The notes: generated from the letters alone by a model not told the origin. A stretch of DNA of 64,000 nucleotides from Pseudomonadota bacterium (GCA_018240465.1 JAFEFS010000091.1:1-64000), one strand, 5' to 3'. Shown: positions 46,317-55,409, counted from the first letter of the stretch. Translations and numbers: made by a program.

Positions 46317-46862
46317 GTGGACGGTTTTCCGACGGACGCGAAAATTCTGTTGCTGCCGGGCTGCGGCAACTCGGGACCGAGGCATTGGCAAAGCCGGTGG
46401 CAAGCGAAAAACCCCGCATTCCGGCGCGCCATGCAGGACGACTGGATGAACCCGGTCTGCGTGGAATGGCAAGCGCGCCTCGAGGAGGTCGTCGCCCGAA
46501 CCGGGCTGGAAACCGTTCTGGTTGCGCACAGTCTCGGCTGTCTTCTCGTCGCGCACTGGGCTGCGACCACGCGCCTGCACATCAAGGCTGCGCTGCTGGT
46601 TGCCGTGCCCGATCCGGCAAGTCCGAAATTTCCCCGCGTGGCGCACGGTTTCGCAGAACCGCCGATGCGGCCGTTGCCGTTCCGCAGCCTCGTTGTTGCC
46701 AGCCGCGACGATCCCTACACCCACCCCGAACAGGCGCGCCGCTGCGCGGATGCCTGGGGGGCCGGATTCGTCGATATCGGGCCGGCCGGGCACATCAATG
46801 CCGACAGCGGCCTGGGCGCCTGGGACGAAGGCCTTTCGTTGCTGCGGTGCTTGTGCGAATGA
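46317..46862 (+). CDS. RBBP9/YdeN-family alpha/beta hydrolase
   Basis: A 181-residue serine-hydrolase-fold protein. The opening ILLLPGCGNSGPRHWQSRW is the family signature. The nucleophile elbow is VAHSLGCLLVAHW, the acid lies in VVASRDDPYTHPEQA, and the His in GPAGHINADSGLGAW. The start is GTG 46317; no ATG fits. It forms a probable operon with the NIPSNAP gene under the ArsR regulator. The substrate is unknown. Confidence 0.88.
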   Translation: MDGFPTDAKILLLPGCGNSGPRHWQSRWQAKNPAFRRAMQDDWMNPVCVEWQARLEEVVARTGLETVLVAHSLGCLLVAHWAATTRLHIKAALLVAVPDPASPKFPRVAHGFAEPPMRPLPFRSLVVASRDDPYTHPEQARRCADAWGAGFVDIGPAGHINADSGLGAWDEGLSLLRCLCE

Positions 46863-46899
46863 AGTTGCCGGTGGCCCGCGCAGGCTAAAATGGCGGCCC

Positions 46900-48636
46900 A
46901 TGCCCGGCCGCATCCCCGCCCAATTCATCGACGAACTGCTTGCCCGCGTCGACATCGTCGAGGTGATCGAGCAGCGCGTGCCACTGCGCAAGCAGGGGCG
47001 CGACTGGAGCGCGCGCTGCCCGTTCCACGATGAGCGTTCGCCGTCGTTCACGGTAAGTCCGGCCAAGCAGTTCTACCACTGCTTCGGCTGTGGCGCGCAC
47101 GGCAGCGCGATCGGCTTCCTGATGAACTACGACCGTATGGAATTCCCCGATGCGGTCGAGGACCTCGCCGCGCGCGTCGGCCTCAAGGTGCCGTACGAGG
47201 GTGGCGGCAAGCGCGAAGTCGACGATTCGACCGATCTGTACAGCCTGCTCGATGCGGCGGCGAAGTTCTACCAGCGCGAGCTGGCGAAGAGCGGCAAGGC
47301 GCATGCCTATTTCGATGCGCGCGGACTCGACGCCGCAACGATCGAGCGCTTCGGACTCGGCTATGCGCCCGATCAGCGGGACGCGCTGACGCGCGCGCTG
47401 GGCACGTCGCCACAACGAACGGCGCTGCTGGAAAAAGCAGGCCTGATCAAGAGCGGTGAGCGCGGCAAGTACGAGTATTTCCGCAACCGCGTGATGTTCC
47501 CGATCGCCGACCGACGCGGACGCACGATCGCGTTCGGTGGAAGAATTCTCGAAAAGACCGAAGACTCCGGCCCGAAATACCTGAACTCGCCCGAGACCAC
47601 GCTGTTCCACAAGGGCCAGCAGTTGTTCGCGCTCTGGCAGGTGCGTCAGGCGCACGCGAAGATCCCGCGCCTGATCGTGGTCGAGGGCTACATGGACGTG
47701 ATCGCGCTGTTCCAGCATGGCATCACCCAGGCCGTGGCGACGCTCGGCACGGCGACCACGAGCGATCACGCCGAACTGTTGTTCCGCAATTGCGCCGATG
47801 TGTATTTCTGCTTCGACGGCGACCGTGCCGGCCGCGGCGCGGCGTGGAAGGCGGTCGAGTCGGTGCTGCCGCGCATGCGCGATGGGCGTCAGGCGTTTTT
47901 CCTGTTTCTGCCCGAGGGCGAGGATCCGGATTCGCTGGTGCGCAGCGAAGGACAGAACGGTTTCGAGGAAAGACTGAAAGCGGCGACGCCGTTGTCCGAA
48001 TTCTTCTTCGCCCATTTGAGCGGCGACGTGAACCTGGCCAGCCTCGACGGCAAGGCGCGCCTCGCCGAACGCGCGCGACCGCTGGTCACGCAGGTGCCCG
48101 ATGGCGCATTCCGCGATCTGATGCTGGCAGAACTCGATCGGCGCGCGAACGTGAGCCTTCGTCTCGATGCGCCGGCCAGCGACGTGCCGCGCAAATCTGC
48201 ACGCCCGCAGGAACGCTCGCTGCTGCGCACCGCTGTCGCGTTGCTGTTGCAGAATCCCGGCTTCGCGACGACGATCGAACCGCCGCACACGTTCTCGGCG
48301 CTGCGCCAGCCCGGCGTCGCGCTGCTCATCGAACTGATCGCGCTGTGCCGCGAACGGCCGGAGATATCGACGGCCGCGATCGTCGATCACTACGCCGAAC
48401 GCGACGAAGGCCGTGCGCTGCAGAAACTCGCGGTGATGGAATTCCCTGGCGGCGAGGACGCATGGCGCGCCGAGTTCACCGCCGCACTCAAACAACTCGA
48501 CAGGCAGACGCAGATCCAGCGCCGCGATGATCTCGATGCACGCGTGCGTAGCGACGGGTTGGCCAGTCTCAGCGTCGAGGAGAAGGACGAGCTGCGCGGA
48601 CTCAAGCTTGCCGTGGCGGCCGCACCACCGCGCTGA
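46900..48636 (+). CDS. dnaG: DNA primase
   Basis: A 578-residue primase. The N-terminal CHC2 zinc domain has C40, H43, C61 and C64 (SARCPFHDERSPSF, YHCFGCGAHGSA). The catalytic core has FGGRILEKTEDSGPKYLNSP and the Toprim motifs VVEGYMDVIAL and FDGDRAGRGA, followed by a C-terminal helicase-binding region. It makes primers for replication. ATG 46900 begins the zinc domain. In many gammaproteobacteria rpoD follows; here a permease gene on the other strand follows instead. Confidence 0.96.
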   Translation: MPGRIPAQFIDELLARVDIVEVIEQRVPLRKQGRDWSARCPFHDERSPSFTVSPAKQFYHCFGCGAHGSAIGFLMNYDRMEFPDAVEDLAARVGLKVPYEGGGKREVDDSTDLYSLLDAAAKFYQRELAKSGKAHAYFDARGLDAATIERFGLGYAPDQRDALTRALGTSPQRTALLEKAGLIKSGERGKYEYFRNRVMFPIADRRGRTIAFGGRILEKTEDSGPKYLNSPETTLFHKGQQLFALWQVRQAHAKIPRLIVVEGYMDVIALFQHGITQAVATLGTATTSDHAELLFRNCADVYFCFDGDRAGRGAAWKAVESVLPRMRDGRQAFFLFLPEGEDPDSLVRSEGQNGFEERLKAATPLSEFFFAHLSGDVNLASLDGKARLAERARPLVTQVPDGAFRDLMLAELDRRANVSLRLDAPASDVPRKSARPQERSLLRTAVALLLQNPGFATTIEPPHTFSALRQPGVALLIELIALCRERPEISTAAIVDHYAERDEGRALQKLAVMEFPGGEDAWRAEFTAALKQLDRQTQIQRRDDLDARVRSDGLASLSVEEKDELRGLKLAVAAAPPR

Positions 48637-48696
48637 AACCTGCCTGCCCGTCAATCCCGGGGAAACGGGAGCGCAGTAGATTGTTCCGGGGTTCCG

Positions 48697-50001
48697 TCAG
48701 TCGTGGACCTGCCCCGGCCGGATCGCAAGCAGGGCAAACAGGGTCAACAACGCCGCGCCGGCCAGATACCAGCCCACGGCGGTGATGCCGTAGTCGCGCG
48801 CCAGCGAGGTGGCGAAATATGGCGCGAGCGAAGCGCCAAGGATGCCGGCGAGATTGAACGCGAGCGAAGCGCCGGTATAGCGCACCGCGGTCGGGAACAA
48901 CTCCGCCATCGCCGTGCCCAGCGGGCCGTAGGTCAGACCCATCAGGAACAGGCCGAGGGCGAGGAAGACGAGCACGAGCAACGGTTGATCCTTGGCGAAC
49001 ATCGACCCGAACAACAACCCGAAAGCCAGGATCGCGACGGTTGCCACGATCAGCATCGCACGGCGCCCGTACCTGTCAGCGGAGACGGCCGACAACGGGA
49101 TCGCCACGGCGAACGCGAGCATGGCGAGAATCTGCATGATCAAAAACTCGCCGCGCGGATAGGCCAGCGGCCCCGTGCCCCAGCTCAGCGAGAATACCGT
49201 CATCAGGTAGAACAGGACGAAGGTCGCCAGGCAGACGAAGGTCGCGATCACGAGAATCAACGCATGCCGCGAAAGCACCGCGCCGATCGGCACGGCAACG
49301 CGCTCGTTGCGGTCGATCGCGCGCAGGAACGCCGGCGTCTCATGCAGTTTCAGGCGCACGTACAGGCCGACGATCACGAGCAGGGAGGACAGCAGGAACG
49401 GCACGCGCCAGCCCCAGGCGAAAAATTGCGCGTCGTTCATCGCATCGGTCAGAACGAGGAAAATGCCGGCCGAGCAGATGAAACCGATCGGCGCGCCGAG
49501 CTGCGGAAACATGCCGTACCAGGCGCGCTTCCCCGGCGGCGCGTTCTCGGTCGCGAGCAGCACCGCACCGCCCCATTCGCCGCCGAGGCCGAGGCCCTGG
49601 CCGAAGCGGCAGAGCACGAGCAGCAGCGGCGCGGCGACACCGATCGATCCGTAGGTCGGCAACAGACCGATGATCACGGTCGACAGGCCCATCGTCAGCA
49701 ACGCGGCGACGAGCGTGGCCTTGCGTCCGATGCGGTCGCCGAAGTGGCCGAACACCGCCGAACCGACCGGACGCGCAAAGAAGGCGACGGCAAATGTCGC
49801 AAACGACTGCAACTGCGCCGAGGTCGCGTCGCCGGCCGGAAAGAACAGCTTCGGGAAAACCAGCACGGCTGCCGTGGCGAAGATGTAGAAATCGAAGAAT
49901 TCGATCGTCGTGCCGATCAGGCTCGCGAACAGCACGCGCCATTTTGAATTCACCGCGACTTCGCCGCTTTCGACCACCGTCGCACTACTTGCCATCGCCA
50001 C
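48697..50001 (-). CDS. MFS transporter, metabolite:H+ symporter (MHS) family
   Basis: A 434-residue, 12-helix major facilitator. Family segments are SLIGTTIEFFDFYIFATAAV in helix 1, FGHFGDRIGRKATLV (the loop 2-3 signature), GQGLGLGGEWGGAVLLATEN and LPTYGSIGVAAP. MHS members import organic acids, shikimate, proline/betaine or similar with protons. The substrate cannot be told. ATG 50001 overlaps the end of the DUF4440 lipoprotein gene by 17 bases; ATG 49995 is an alternative. It is convergent with dnaG. Confidence 0.9.
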   Translation of the reverse strand: MAMASSATVVESGEVAVNSKWRVLFASLIGTTIEFFDFYIFATAAVLVFPKLFFPAGDATSAQLQSFATFAVAFFARPVGSAVFGHFGDRIGRKATLVAALLTMGLSTVIIGLLPTYGSIGVAAPLLLVLCRFGQGLGLGGEWGGAVLLATENAPPGKRAWYGMFPQLGAPIGFICSAGIFLVLTDAMNDAQFFAWGWRVPFLLSSLLVIVGLYVRLKLHETPAFLRAIDRNERVAVPIGAVLSRHALILVIATFVCLATFVLFYLMTVFSLSWGTGPLAYPRGEFLIMQILAMLAFAVAIPLSAVSADRYGRRAMLIVATVAILAFGLLFGSMFAKDQPLLVLVFLALGLFLMGLTYGPLGTAMAELFPTAVRYTGASLAFNLAGILGASLAPYFATSLARDYGITAVGWYLAGAALLTLFALLAIRPGQVHD

Positions 50002-50446
50002 AAACCTCGCTGCCCTTGTCGAACACGATGCGCCACGCGCCGGACGGCTGGCGCTGCCAGATCGAGTTGAATGTGGCGATGATCTTGCCGTCGGGGCTGC
50101 GCACCGGCCCGGTACTCAGCGCAAGCTGGCCCGAATCGAGCACCTCGACCTGCGCCGGCTCCCACGAAAACGGCGCGGCCGGTTTCTCAAAATACCGTTT
50201 CCAGCCGGCCGCCACCTCAGCCTTGCCGCGCTGCGGTTGCTTGCCGCCGAAAAAGATCGCGTCCTCGGCAAGAAATGCTGCAAACGCCGCATGATTGCGG
50301 TCGGCCATCGTCTTCGCGAACGCCCGTTCGGCCGCCTCGACCTCGCGCCGCGCTTGCTCGTGCGGAACGTTCGGCGCCATGCCCGCGCAACCGGCGAGCA
50401 GGAGCACGGCACCCGCAATGGCCCCTATCGATCCGGACAATTTCAT
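49985..50446 (-). CDS. DUF4440/SnoaL-like lipoprotein
   Basis: A 153-residue NTF2-fold protein. The N-terminus KLSGSIGAIAGAVLLLAGCA is a clear lipoprotein signal (LAGC), so it is anchored in the periplasm. The body (AERAFAKTMADRNHAAFAAF, DAIFFGG) and the beta-rich end IIATFNSIWQRQPSGAWRIV match DUF4440. ATG 50446 has a very strong GAGGAGGGGAG just upstream; the longer frame to 50488 was rejected. It overlaps the permease gene, with which it is probably co-transcribed. Confidence 0.88.
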   Translation of the reverse strand: MKLSGSIGAIAGAVLLLAGCAGMAPNVPHEQARREVEAAERAFAKTMADRNHAAFAAFLAEDAIFFGGKQPQRGKAEVAAGWKRYFEKPAAPFSWEPAQVEVLDSGQLALSTGPVRSPDGKIIATFNSIWQRQPSGAWRIVFDKGSEVCGDGK

Positions 50447-50700
50447 GGCTCCCCTCCTCATTTTCGGCGATTGTGACAGGTCGGGCACGGTCTGCGCAGC
50501 GCCGTTGGTGGATTTTCGCGGGCTTTACCTGTATCGTGCGCGCACTGCGCTTGCTCTAGGTCACTGTGCACCGTGGCCGTTGGGTCGATCCAACGAACTG
50601 CTTCACGTTTCGCCCGTGTTTTCCTTTGCAATCACAGTCTCGGCTTCGGGTCTCCCGACGTCGCGATTTTTCTTTCACTCATCATTGCAAGGAGTTAGAC
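50447..50700 (+). promoter_or_regulatory. Long leader region of the cold-shock gene
   Basis: A 254-base gap between the divergent DUF4440 gene and the cold-shock gene, with no coding potential. It contains a perfect CGTTGG / CCAACG hairpin (50578-50595) and a T-rich stretch before the GCAAGGAG ribosome binding site. Long structured leaders that respond to temperature are usual for cspA-type genes. No clear promoter pair could be picked. Confidence 0.45.
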
Positions 50701-50910
50701 ATGGCTGACCGTCAGACCGGCACCGTGAAATGGTTCAACGACGCCAAGGGCTTCGGCTTCATCACCCCGGAAAGCGGTGCGGACCTCTTCGTCCACTTCC
50801 GTTCCATCCAGGGCTCGGGCTTCAAGACCCTGCAGGAAGGCCAGAAGGTCACGTTCGTGACCGTGCAGGGCCCGAAGGGCCTGCAGGCCGACCAGGTGCA
50901 GGTCGCCTAA
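50701..50910 (+). CDS. CspA-family cold-shock protein
   Basis: A 69-residue single cold-shock domain, the usual size. RNP1 is KGFGFI and RNP2 is LFVHF, within [20 protein letters not shown]. It binds single-stranded RNA/DNA as an RNA chaperone. The ATG follows GCAAGGAG. The long leader and strong terminator suggest an autonomous, post-transcriptionally controlled gene. Confidence 0.95.
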   Translation: MADRQTGTVKWFNDAKGFGFITPESGADLFVHFRSIQGSGFKTLQEGQKVTFVTVQGPKGLQADQVQVA

Positions 50911-50937
50911 GCGCCCCGCATCACGGTTGAACCCAAG

Positions 50938-50966
50938 ACCCCGGGCGGCAACGTCCGGGGTTTTTT
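50938..50966 (+). terminator. Rho-independent terminator after the cold-shock gene
   Basis: ACCCCGG (50938-50944) and CCGGGGT (50955-50961) arms followed by a T-run to 50966. Confidence 0.9.
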
Positions 50967-51012
50967 GTGCTCGCAATTCCCGCCAGATGCACGCGGAAAT
51001 GACGACAAAAGC

Positions 51013-52509
51013 TCAGCCCCTGTCTTCCACGATCGCCTTGGCCGCATTGCGCCCGCTCGCACCACTGATGCCACCGCCGCCGTGGACGCCGCTGCCGCAC
51101 AGGTACAACCCATCGACCGGCGTCGCATGCTTGGACCAGCCCGGCAGCGGGCGCATGAAGAAGATTTGGTCGAGGATGAGCTGGCCGTGATTGAGGTCAC
51201 CTTCGCTCAAGCCATAGGTCGATTCGAGATCGCACGGCGTGATCGTGTGCGCGCGCGCGACCGATGACTTGAAACCCGGGCAATGCGCATCGAGGGTGTC
51301 GATCGCGCGCTGCTCGACGATGCTGCGCGCCGCCCGCCAGTCGCCCTGACGCACGGCGTACGGCGCGAACTGGAAGTGGATGGAGACGACATTGCCGTTC
51401 GTCGTGACTTCCAGATACGGCTGCGCCGAAATCTCGCCGTACTTCGCCGCGTCGTAGGCACGTTCCAGATAGCGGATCGACGGTGCAACTGCGAGCGTGC
51501 CGTCCGCCAGGCCGTGCCTGCCGTCGGTTTCGACATGCACCTTCGCCACGCAGCCGCGCAGCTTGATCGACTGCGCCTGCCAGACGAATTCTGGCGGCAG
51601 TTCCGCGGCGCCGACAAGCTGCAGAAACGTGCGCCGCGGATCGGCCGCGGAGATCACGCAATCGGCCGCGATTTCCTCGCCATTCACCAAACGCACGCCA
51701 CGCGCGCGCTGGCCGTCGACGAGGACGTTGCGCACTTCGGCGGCGACGCGCACTTCGCCACCGCGCGCCTTCAGTACATCGACCAGCGCCACGGTGATGC
51801 TGCCGGCGCCACCCGCGGCCGGCCGGTGCGCAAGGCCGCCGCGGTTGAGCCAGTTGTGCATCAGCGTGTAGCCGGTGCCGGCCGACATCGGGCCGAGGGT
51901 GACGCCGTGGATCGCGAATGCCGACACGGCCGCGCGCAGTGCTTCGGACTCGAACCAGCCGCTGGTGAATTCTTCGGCCGACATCGACATCGCGCGCACG
52001 ACGCGGAACATGTCGCGGCCGCCCAGGCGGCGCAGCTTCCACAGCAGGCTCGCGAGCGGCAGGCCTTCGCGCAGCGTGAAATGCGGCAGGCGCGGCATCG
52101 GCGTGCGATACGCGGCATCGAGGAAGGCGGCCGCGCGATCCATGAAGGCGACGAACCCGGGCCAGCACTCAGCGTCGCGTGCGGAGAATTCGCGGATCGC
52201 CGCGCTCGCGCGCGAGGGATCGGCGTCGAGGGTCAGGCGTTTGCCGCCGTCGAGCAGGCAGGTGTACGCCGGATTCGAGCGCGGCGCTTCGATGCGCAAG
52301 CCGAGATCAACAACGATATCGGGGCGCAACTGCGCGCTCGCATGCAACGCATCCGCACTGAAGCCCTCAGCGAATGATTCGGTAACGAGCTGGCCACCGG
52401 CAACGGCGCGCCGTTCGAGCACGAGCACCTTCCTGCCGGCCTTGGCGAGATAGTTCGCGGCGACGAGTCCATTGTGGCCGGCGCCGATGATGATGACGTC
52501 GTAAGCCAT
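51013..52509 (-). CDS. NAD(P)/FAD-dependent oxidoreductase, PYROXD2/CrtI-like (second of pair)
   Basis: A 498-residue flavoprotein of the phytoene-desaturase-like / PYROXD2 family. The dinucleotide site is VIIIGAGHNGLVAANYLAKA, followed by VLVLERRAVAGGQ; the C-terminal FAD motif is LYLCGSGVHGGGGISGASGR. It should oxidise or dehydrogenate a small substrate with FAD. ATG 52509 shares one base with the stop of the upstream paralogue, so the two are coupled. It is the last gene of a three-gene operon with a GcvT-like protein. No carotenoid genes are present, so phytoene is an unlikely substrate. Confidence 0.87.
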   Translation of the reverse strand: MAYDVIIIGAGHNGLVAANYLAKAGRKVLVLERRAVAGGQLVTESFAEGFSADALHASAQLRPDIVVDLGLRIEAPRSNPAYTCLLDGGKRLTLDADPSRASAAIREFSARDAECWPGFVAFMDRAAAFLDAAYRTPMPRLPHFTLREGLPLASLLWKLRRLGGRDMFRVVRAMSMSAEEFTSGWFESEALRAAVSAFAIHGVTLGPMSAGTGYTLMHNWLNRGGLAHRPAAGGAGSITVALVDVLKARGGEVRVAAEVRNVLVDGQRARGVRLVNGEEIAADCVISAADPRRTFLQLVGAAELPPEFVWQAQSIKLRGCVAKVHVETDGRHGLADGTLAVAPSIRYLERAYDAAKYGEISAQPYLEVTTNGNVVSIHFQFAPYAVRQGDWRAARSIVEQRAIDTLDAHCPGFKSSVARAHTITPCDLESTYGLSEGDLNHGQLILDQIFFMRPLPGWSKHATPVDGLYLCGSGVHGGGGISGASGRNAAKAIVEDRG

Positions 52510-54092
52510 TATTTCCGATCCTTCAAAATCGCATCGGCCGCGAGCTTGCCCGGCGCGCCCATGACCCCGCCACCCGGATGCGCGCCGGCCGCGCCGAAGT
52601 AGTAACCCGGCAGCGGCGTGCGGAAATCGGCCCACCGCGGCGCGGGGCGGAAGAAGAACAATTGGTGCAGCAGCAGTTCGCCGTGGAAGATATTGCCGCC
52701 GGTGATGCCGGCGATGCGCTCGATGTCCTTCGGCGTGATCACCTGCTTGCCGACGATGCACTGGCGAATGTTCGGCGCGTATTTCTCGATCGTCGAAATG
52801 ACCGTCTCGCCGAACGCCTCGCGCCTGGCGTCGTCCCAGCCGCCTTCGAGGTCGTACGGTGCGTACTGCACGAAGCACGACATCACGTGGTGCCCCGGCG
52901 GCGCCATGTCGCGATCGATCATCGACGGGATGATCATGTCGATGTACGGGTTCTTCGAATATGCGCCGTACTTCGCCTCGTCGTAGGCGCGCTCGATGTA
53001 GTCGATGCTCGGGCTGATCGAGATCGCGCCGCGATGCAGCGGCCCCTCACCGGGCAGGCAGGTAAAATCCGGCAGCGCGTTGAGCGCGATGTTGACCTTG
53101 CCCGAGGAGCCGCGCACGCGAAAAGCGCGCACCGCGTCGGTGAATTCGCCCGGAAGATGCTTGTCGTCGACGAACTGCAGGAACGTGCGCTTCGGATCGG
53201 CCGCGGACAGCACGATCGGAGCGGCAAGCTCGTCGCCGTTCGCAAGCGCAACGCCGGCCGCGACGCCGCCCTTGACGATGACCTTGTCGACCGGCGCGTT
53301 GGTGCGGATCTCCACGCCCAGCGCGCGCGCCGAACTCGCGATCGCCGCGGACACGCCGCCCGTGCCGTTCTTGGCGAAACCCCAGGCGCGGAACGCGCCG
53401 TCGATCTCGCCCATGTAGTGATGCAGCAGCACGTACGCCGTGCCCGGCGAGCGTGGGCCGAGGAACGTGCCGATGATGCCGCTCGCCGACTTCGTGCCCT
53501 TGAGCGCATCGAACTCGAACCACTCGTCGAGCAGATCGGCGGACGATTGAGTCACGAGCTTGGCGATGCGGTACAGCTCCTTCTCGCTGAGGCTGCGCGC
53601 GTACTGGCCAAGCTTGAGCAGACCGAGCAGATCGCGCGGGCTCAGACTGGAAGGATCGGGCGGCACCATGCTTATGACCGGCTTGATCGCCTTGGCCGCG
53701 CGCGCCATCACGCGCGAGTACTCGTCGTAGGCTTCGGCATCTTTCGGTGAATGGCGGTAGATGTCGCGGCGGGTCAGGTCGTGGTCGTCCCAGCTGCCCA
53801 GATAGTCGCCGTTGTCCAGCGGCGTCACCGTGCTCGGCAACGGCAGGATCTTCAAACCGTGCCTGGGCAATTCGAGGTCGCGGATGATCTCGGGCCGCAG
53901 CAGGCTGACCACGTAGCTGAACTCGGTGAAGCGGTAGCCCGGAAAGATTTCCTCGGTCATCGCCGCGCCGCCGACGACCTCGCGGCGTTCGAGGACCACG
54001 ACCTTCTTGCCCGCGCGCGCGAGGTACGCGGCCGCGACGAGGCCGTTGTGGCCCGCGCCGATGACGATGGCGTCGTATTGGTTGGCAGCCAT
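52509..54092 (-). CDS. NAD(P)/FAD-dependent oxidoreductase, PYROXD2/CrtI-like (first of pair)
   Basis: A 527-residue flavoprotein of the same family as its downstream neighbour, but clearly diverged. The N-terminal site is AIVIGAGHNGLVAAAYLARA, with VVVLERREVVGGAAMTEEIF, and the C-terminal FAD motif is GYYFGAAGAHPGGGVMGAPG. ATG 54092 (MAANQYDAIVIGAGHNG) is the only start that fits the fold; the frame upstream is a shadow of the GcvT-like gene. It shares one base with each neighbour, so all three genes are translationally coupled. The pair may form a heterodimer. Confidence 0.87.
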   Translation of the reverse strand: MAANQYDAIVIGAGHNGLVAAAYLARAGKKVVVLERREVVGGAAMTEEIFPGYRFTEFSYVVSLLRPEIIRDLELPRHGLKILPLPSTVTPLDNGDYLGSWDDHDLTRRDIYRHSPKDAEAYDEYSRVMARAAKAIKPVISMVPPDPSSLSPRDLLGLLKLGQYARSLSEKELYRIAKLVTQSSADLLDEWFEFDALKGTKSASGIIGTFLGPRSPGTAYVLLHHYMGEIDGAFRAWGFAKNGTGGVSAAIASSARALGVEIRTNAPVDKVIVKGGVAAGVALANGDELAAPIVLSAADPKRTFLQFVDDKHLPGEFTDAVRAFRVRGSSGKVNIALNALPDFTCLPGEGPLHRGAISISPSIDYIERAYDEAKYGAYSKNPYIDMIIPSMIDRDMAPPGHHVMSCFVQYAPYDLEGGWDDARREAFGETVISTIEKYAPNIRQCIVGKQVITPKDIERIAGITGGNIFHGELLLHQLFFFRPAPRWADFRTPLPGYYFGAAGAHPGGGVMGAPGKLAADAILKDRK

Positions 54093-55288
54093 CACTTCTT
54101 CTTCCATTCGGGTTCGTAGAACGGCAGTTTCACCACCGTCGCCGGCGCATGCAGGCGATGATGCTCGACCGTTACTTCCATCGCGAGGCGCGTGCCGGGC
54201 TCGTAGTGCGGCCGCTGCACGTGCGCGAGCGCGATGTATTTCTTCAGCACGGGCGACCAGGTACTCGTCGAGGCATAGCCGACCTGCTTGCCCGCCTGCA
54301 TCACCGGCAGGCTCGCGCGCATCGCCATGCCGGGGATCTGTGGCGGCAGGCCGACGCGGGCATAGAGCTGTTCCAGCCCTTCCCAATCGACTTCGAGGCC
54401 GATGAGTTTCCACGCCGAGCCCTCCTTGTGCTCGCGCTCGAGCGCGCGGCGGCCGACGAAATAGCCCGGCTTGTCGAGTGCGACGGTCCAGCCCAGGCCC
54501 ATCTCGAACGGCGTCGATTTCTGTCCGGCGATCCAGGCGTGGTTCGCCGCGGTGTAGTCGACGTCGATCATGAAAAGTCCCGCTTCCACGCGCGCCATGT
54601 CCATCGCGAGGATGCCGCACGGCACGATGCCGTAGTCGCCGCCGGCCTCGATCAGCGCGTCCCAGACCGCGAGCGCATCAATCGCGTCCATCCAGATCTC
54701 GTAGCCGAGATCGCCGGTGTAGCCCGTGCGCGAGATCGTCACCGCCTTGCCGGCGAGTTTCGTTTCGGTCAGGCGGAAGAACTTGAGCTTGTCGAGCGGC
54801 TTGGCGCAGATGCGGTTCAGGATCGCGCGCGATTTCGGCCCCTGCAGGCTCAGCGCGGCGACCTGGTCGGTGACCTCGGTGATCGTCACGTCCATGCCGA
54901 CCGCGTTCATCGCCAGCCAGCGCAGGCTAGGTTCGGCCGAGGTCAGGCGGAATTTCGTTTCGGAAAGGCGCGAGATCGTGCCGTCGTCGAGCAGCCTGCC
55001 GTCGTCGTCGCACCAGCCGGTGTAGAACACCTGGCCGACCGCCATCTTGAGCACGTCGCGCGGGGTCATGCGATGCAGCAGCTGCGCCGCGTCGGGGCCT
55101 TCGATGACGTACTTCATCAGCGGCGTGATGTCGATCAGCGCAGCCGCGTCGCGGATCGCCCAGTACTCGCGGTCGAGCACGAGGTCGTACGACCCCGCGA
55201 CGAGGTAGCCCGCCCAGCGCCGCCAATTCTGCGGCAACGACAGGCGTGAGGTGCGCTCGTGGAACGGCGTGCGCTTGAGTTCGAACAT
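54092..55288 (-). CDS. GcvT-like aminomethyltransferase (folate-dependent demethylase family)
   Basis: A 398-residue protein of the aminomethyltransferase / GcvT fold. It shows LIDITPLMKYVIEGPDAAQL, SLQGPKSRAIL, the RTGYTGDLGYEIWMD signature that lines the folate site, and the C-terminal barrel (VLKKYIALAHVQRPHYEPGT). The length is above true GcvT (about 365), and no gcvH or gcvP is nearby. It probably passes a methyl or methylene group from a substrate to tetrahydrofolate. It heads an operon with two flavoproteins, which suggests oxidative N- or O-demethylation. A GGCCGC / GCGGCC hairpin (55308-55322) lies in its leader. Confidence 0.87.
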   Translation of the reverse strand: MFELKRTPFHERTSRLSLPQNWRRWAGYLVAGSYDLVLDREYWAIRDAAALIDITPLMKYVIEGPDAAQLLHRMTPRDVLKMAVGQVFYTGWCDDDGRLLDDGTISRLSETKFRLTSAEPSLRWLAMNAVGMDVTITEVTDQVAALSLQGPKSRAILNRICAKPLDKLKFFRLTETKLAGKAVTISRTGYTGDLGYEIWMDAIDALAVWDALIEAGGDYGIVPCGILAMDMARVEAGLFMIDVDYTAANHAWIAGQKSTPFEMGLGWTVALDKPGYFVGRRALEREHKEGSAWKLIGLEVDWEGLEQLYARVGLPPQIPGMAMRASLPVMQAGKQVGYASTSTWSPVLKKYIALAHVQRPHYEPGTRLAMEVTVEHHRLHAPATVVKLPFYEPEWKKK

Positions 55289-55409
55289 GCGGATTCCCGA
55301 ATCAGGCGGCCGCGTCGCGGCCAGCGCCGATTATGGGCGAGCGCCCCGACACAACGCCAGCGCGGCGCAACATGGACGACCCACCACCCGATCGCCGATG
55401 ATTGCACCG

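Noticed and set aside
51013..54092. Carotenoid desaturase pair
   Set aside because: The two flavoproteins are CrtI-like in fold only. No phytoene synthase or other crt gene is nearby, and coupling to a GcvT-like gene points elsewhere.
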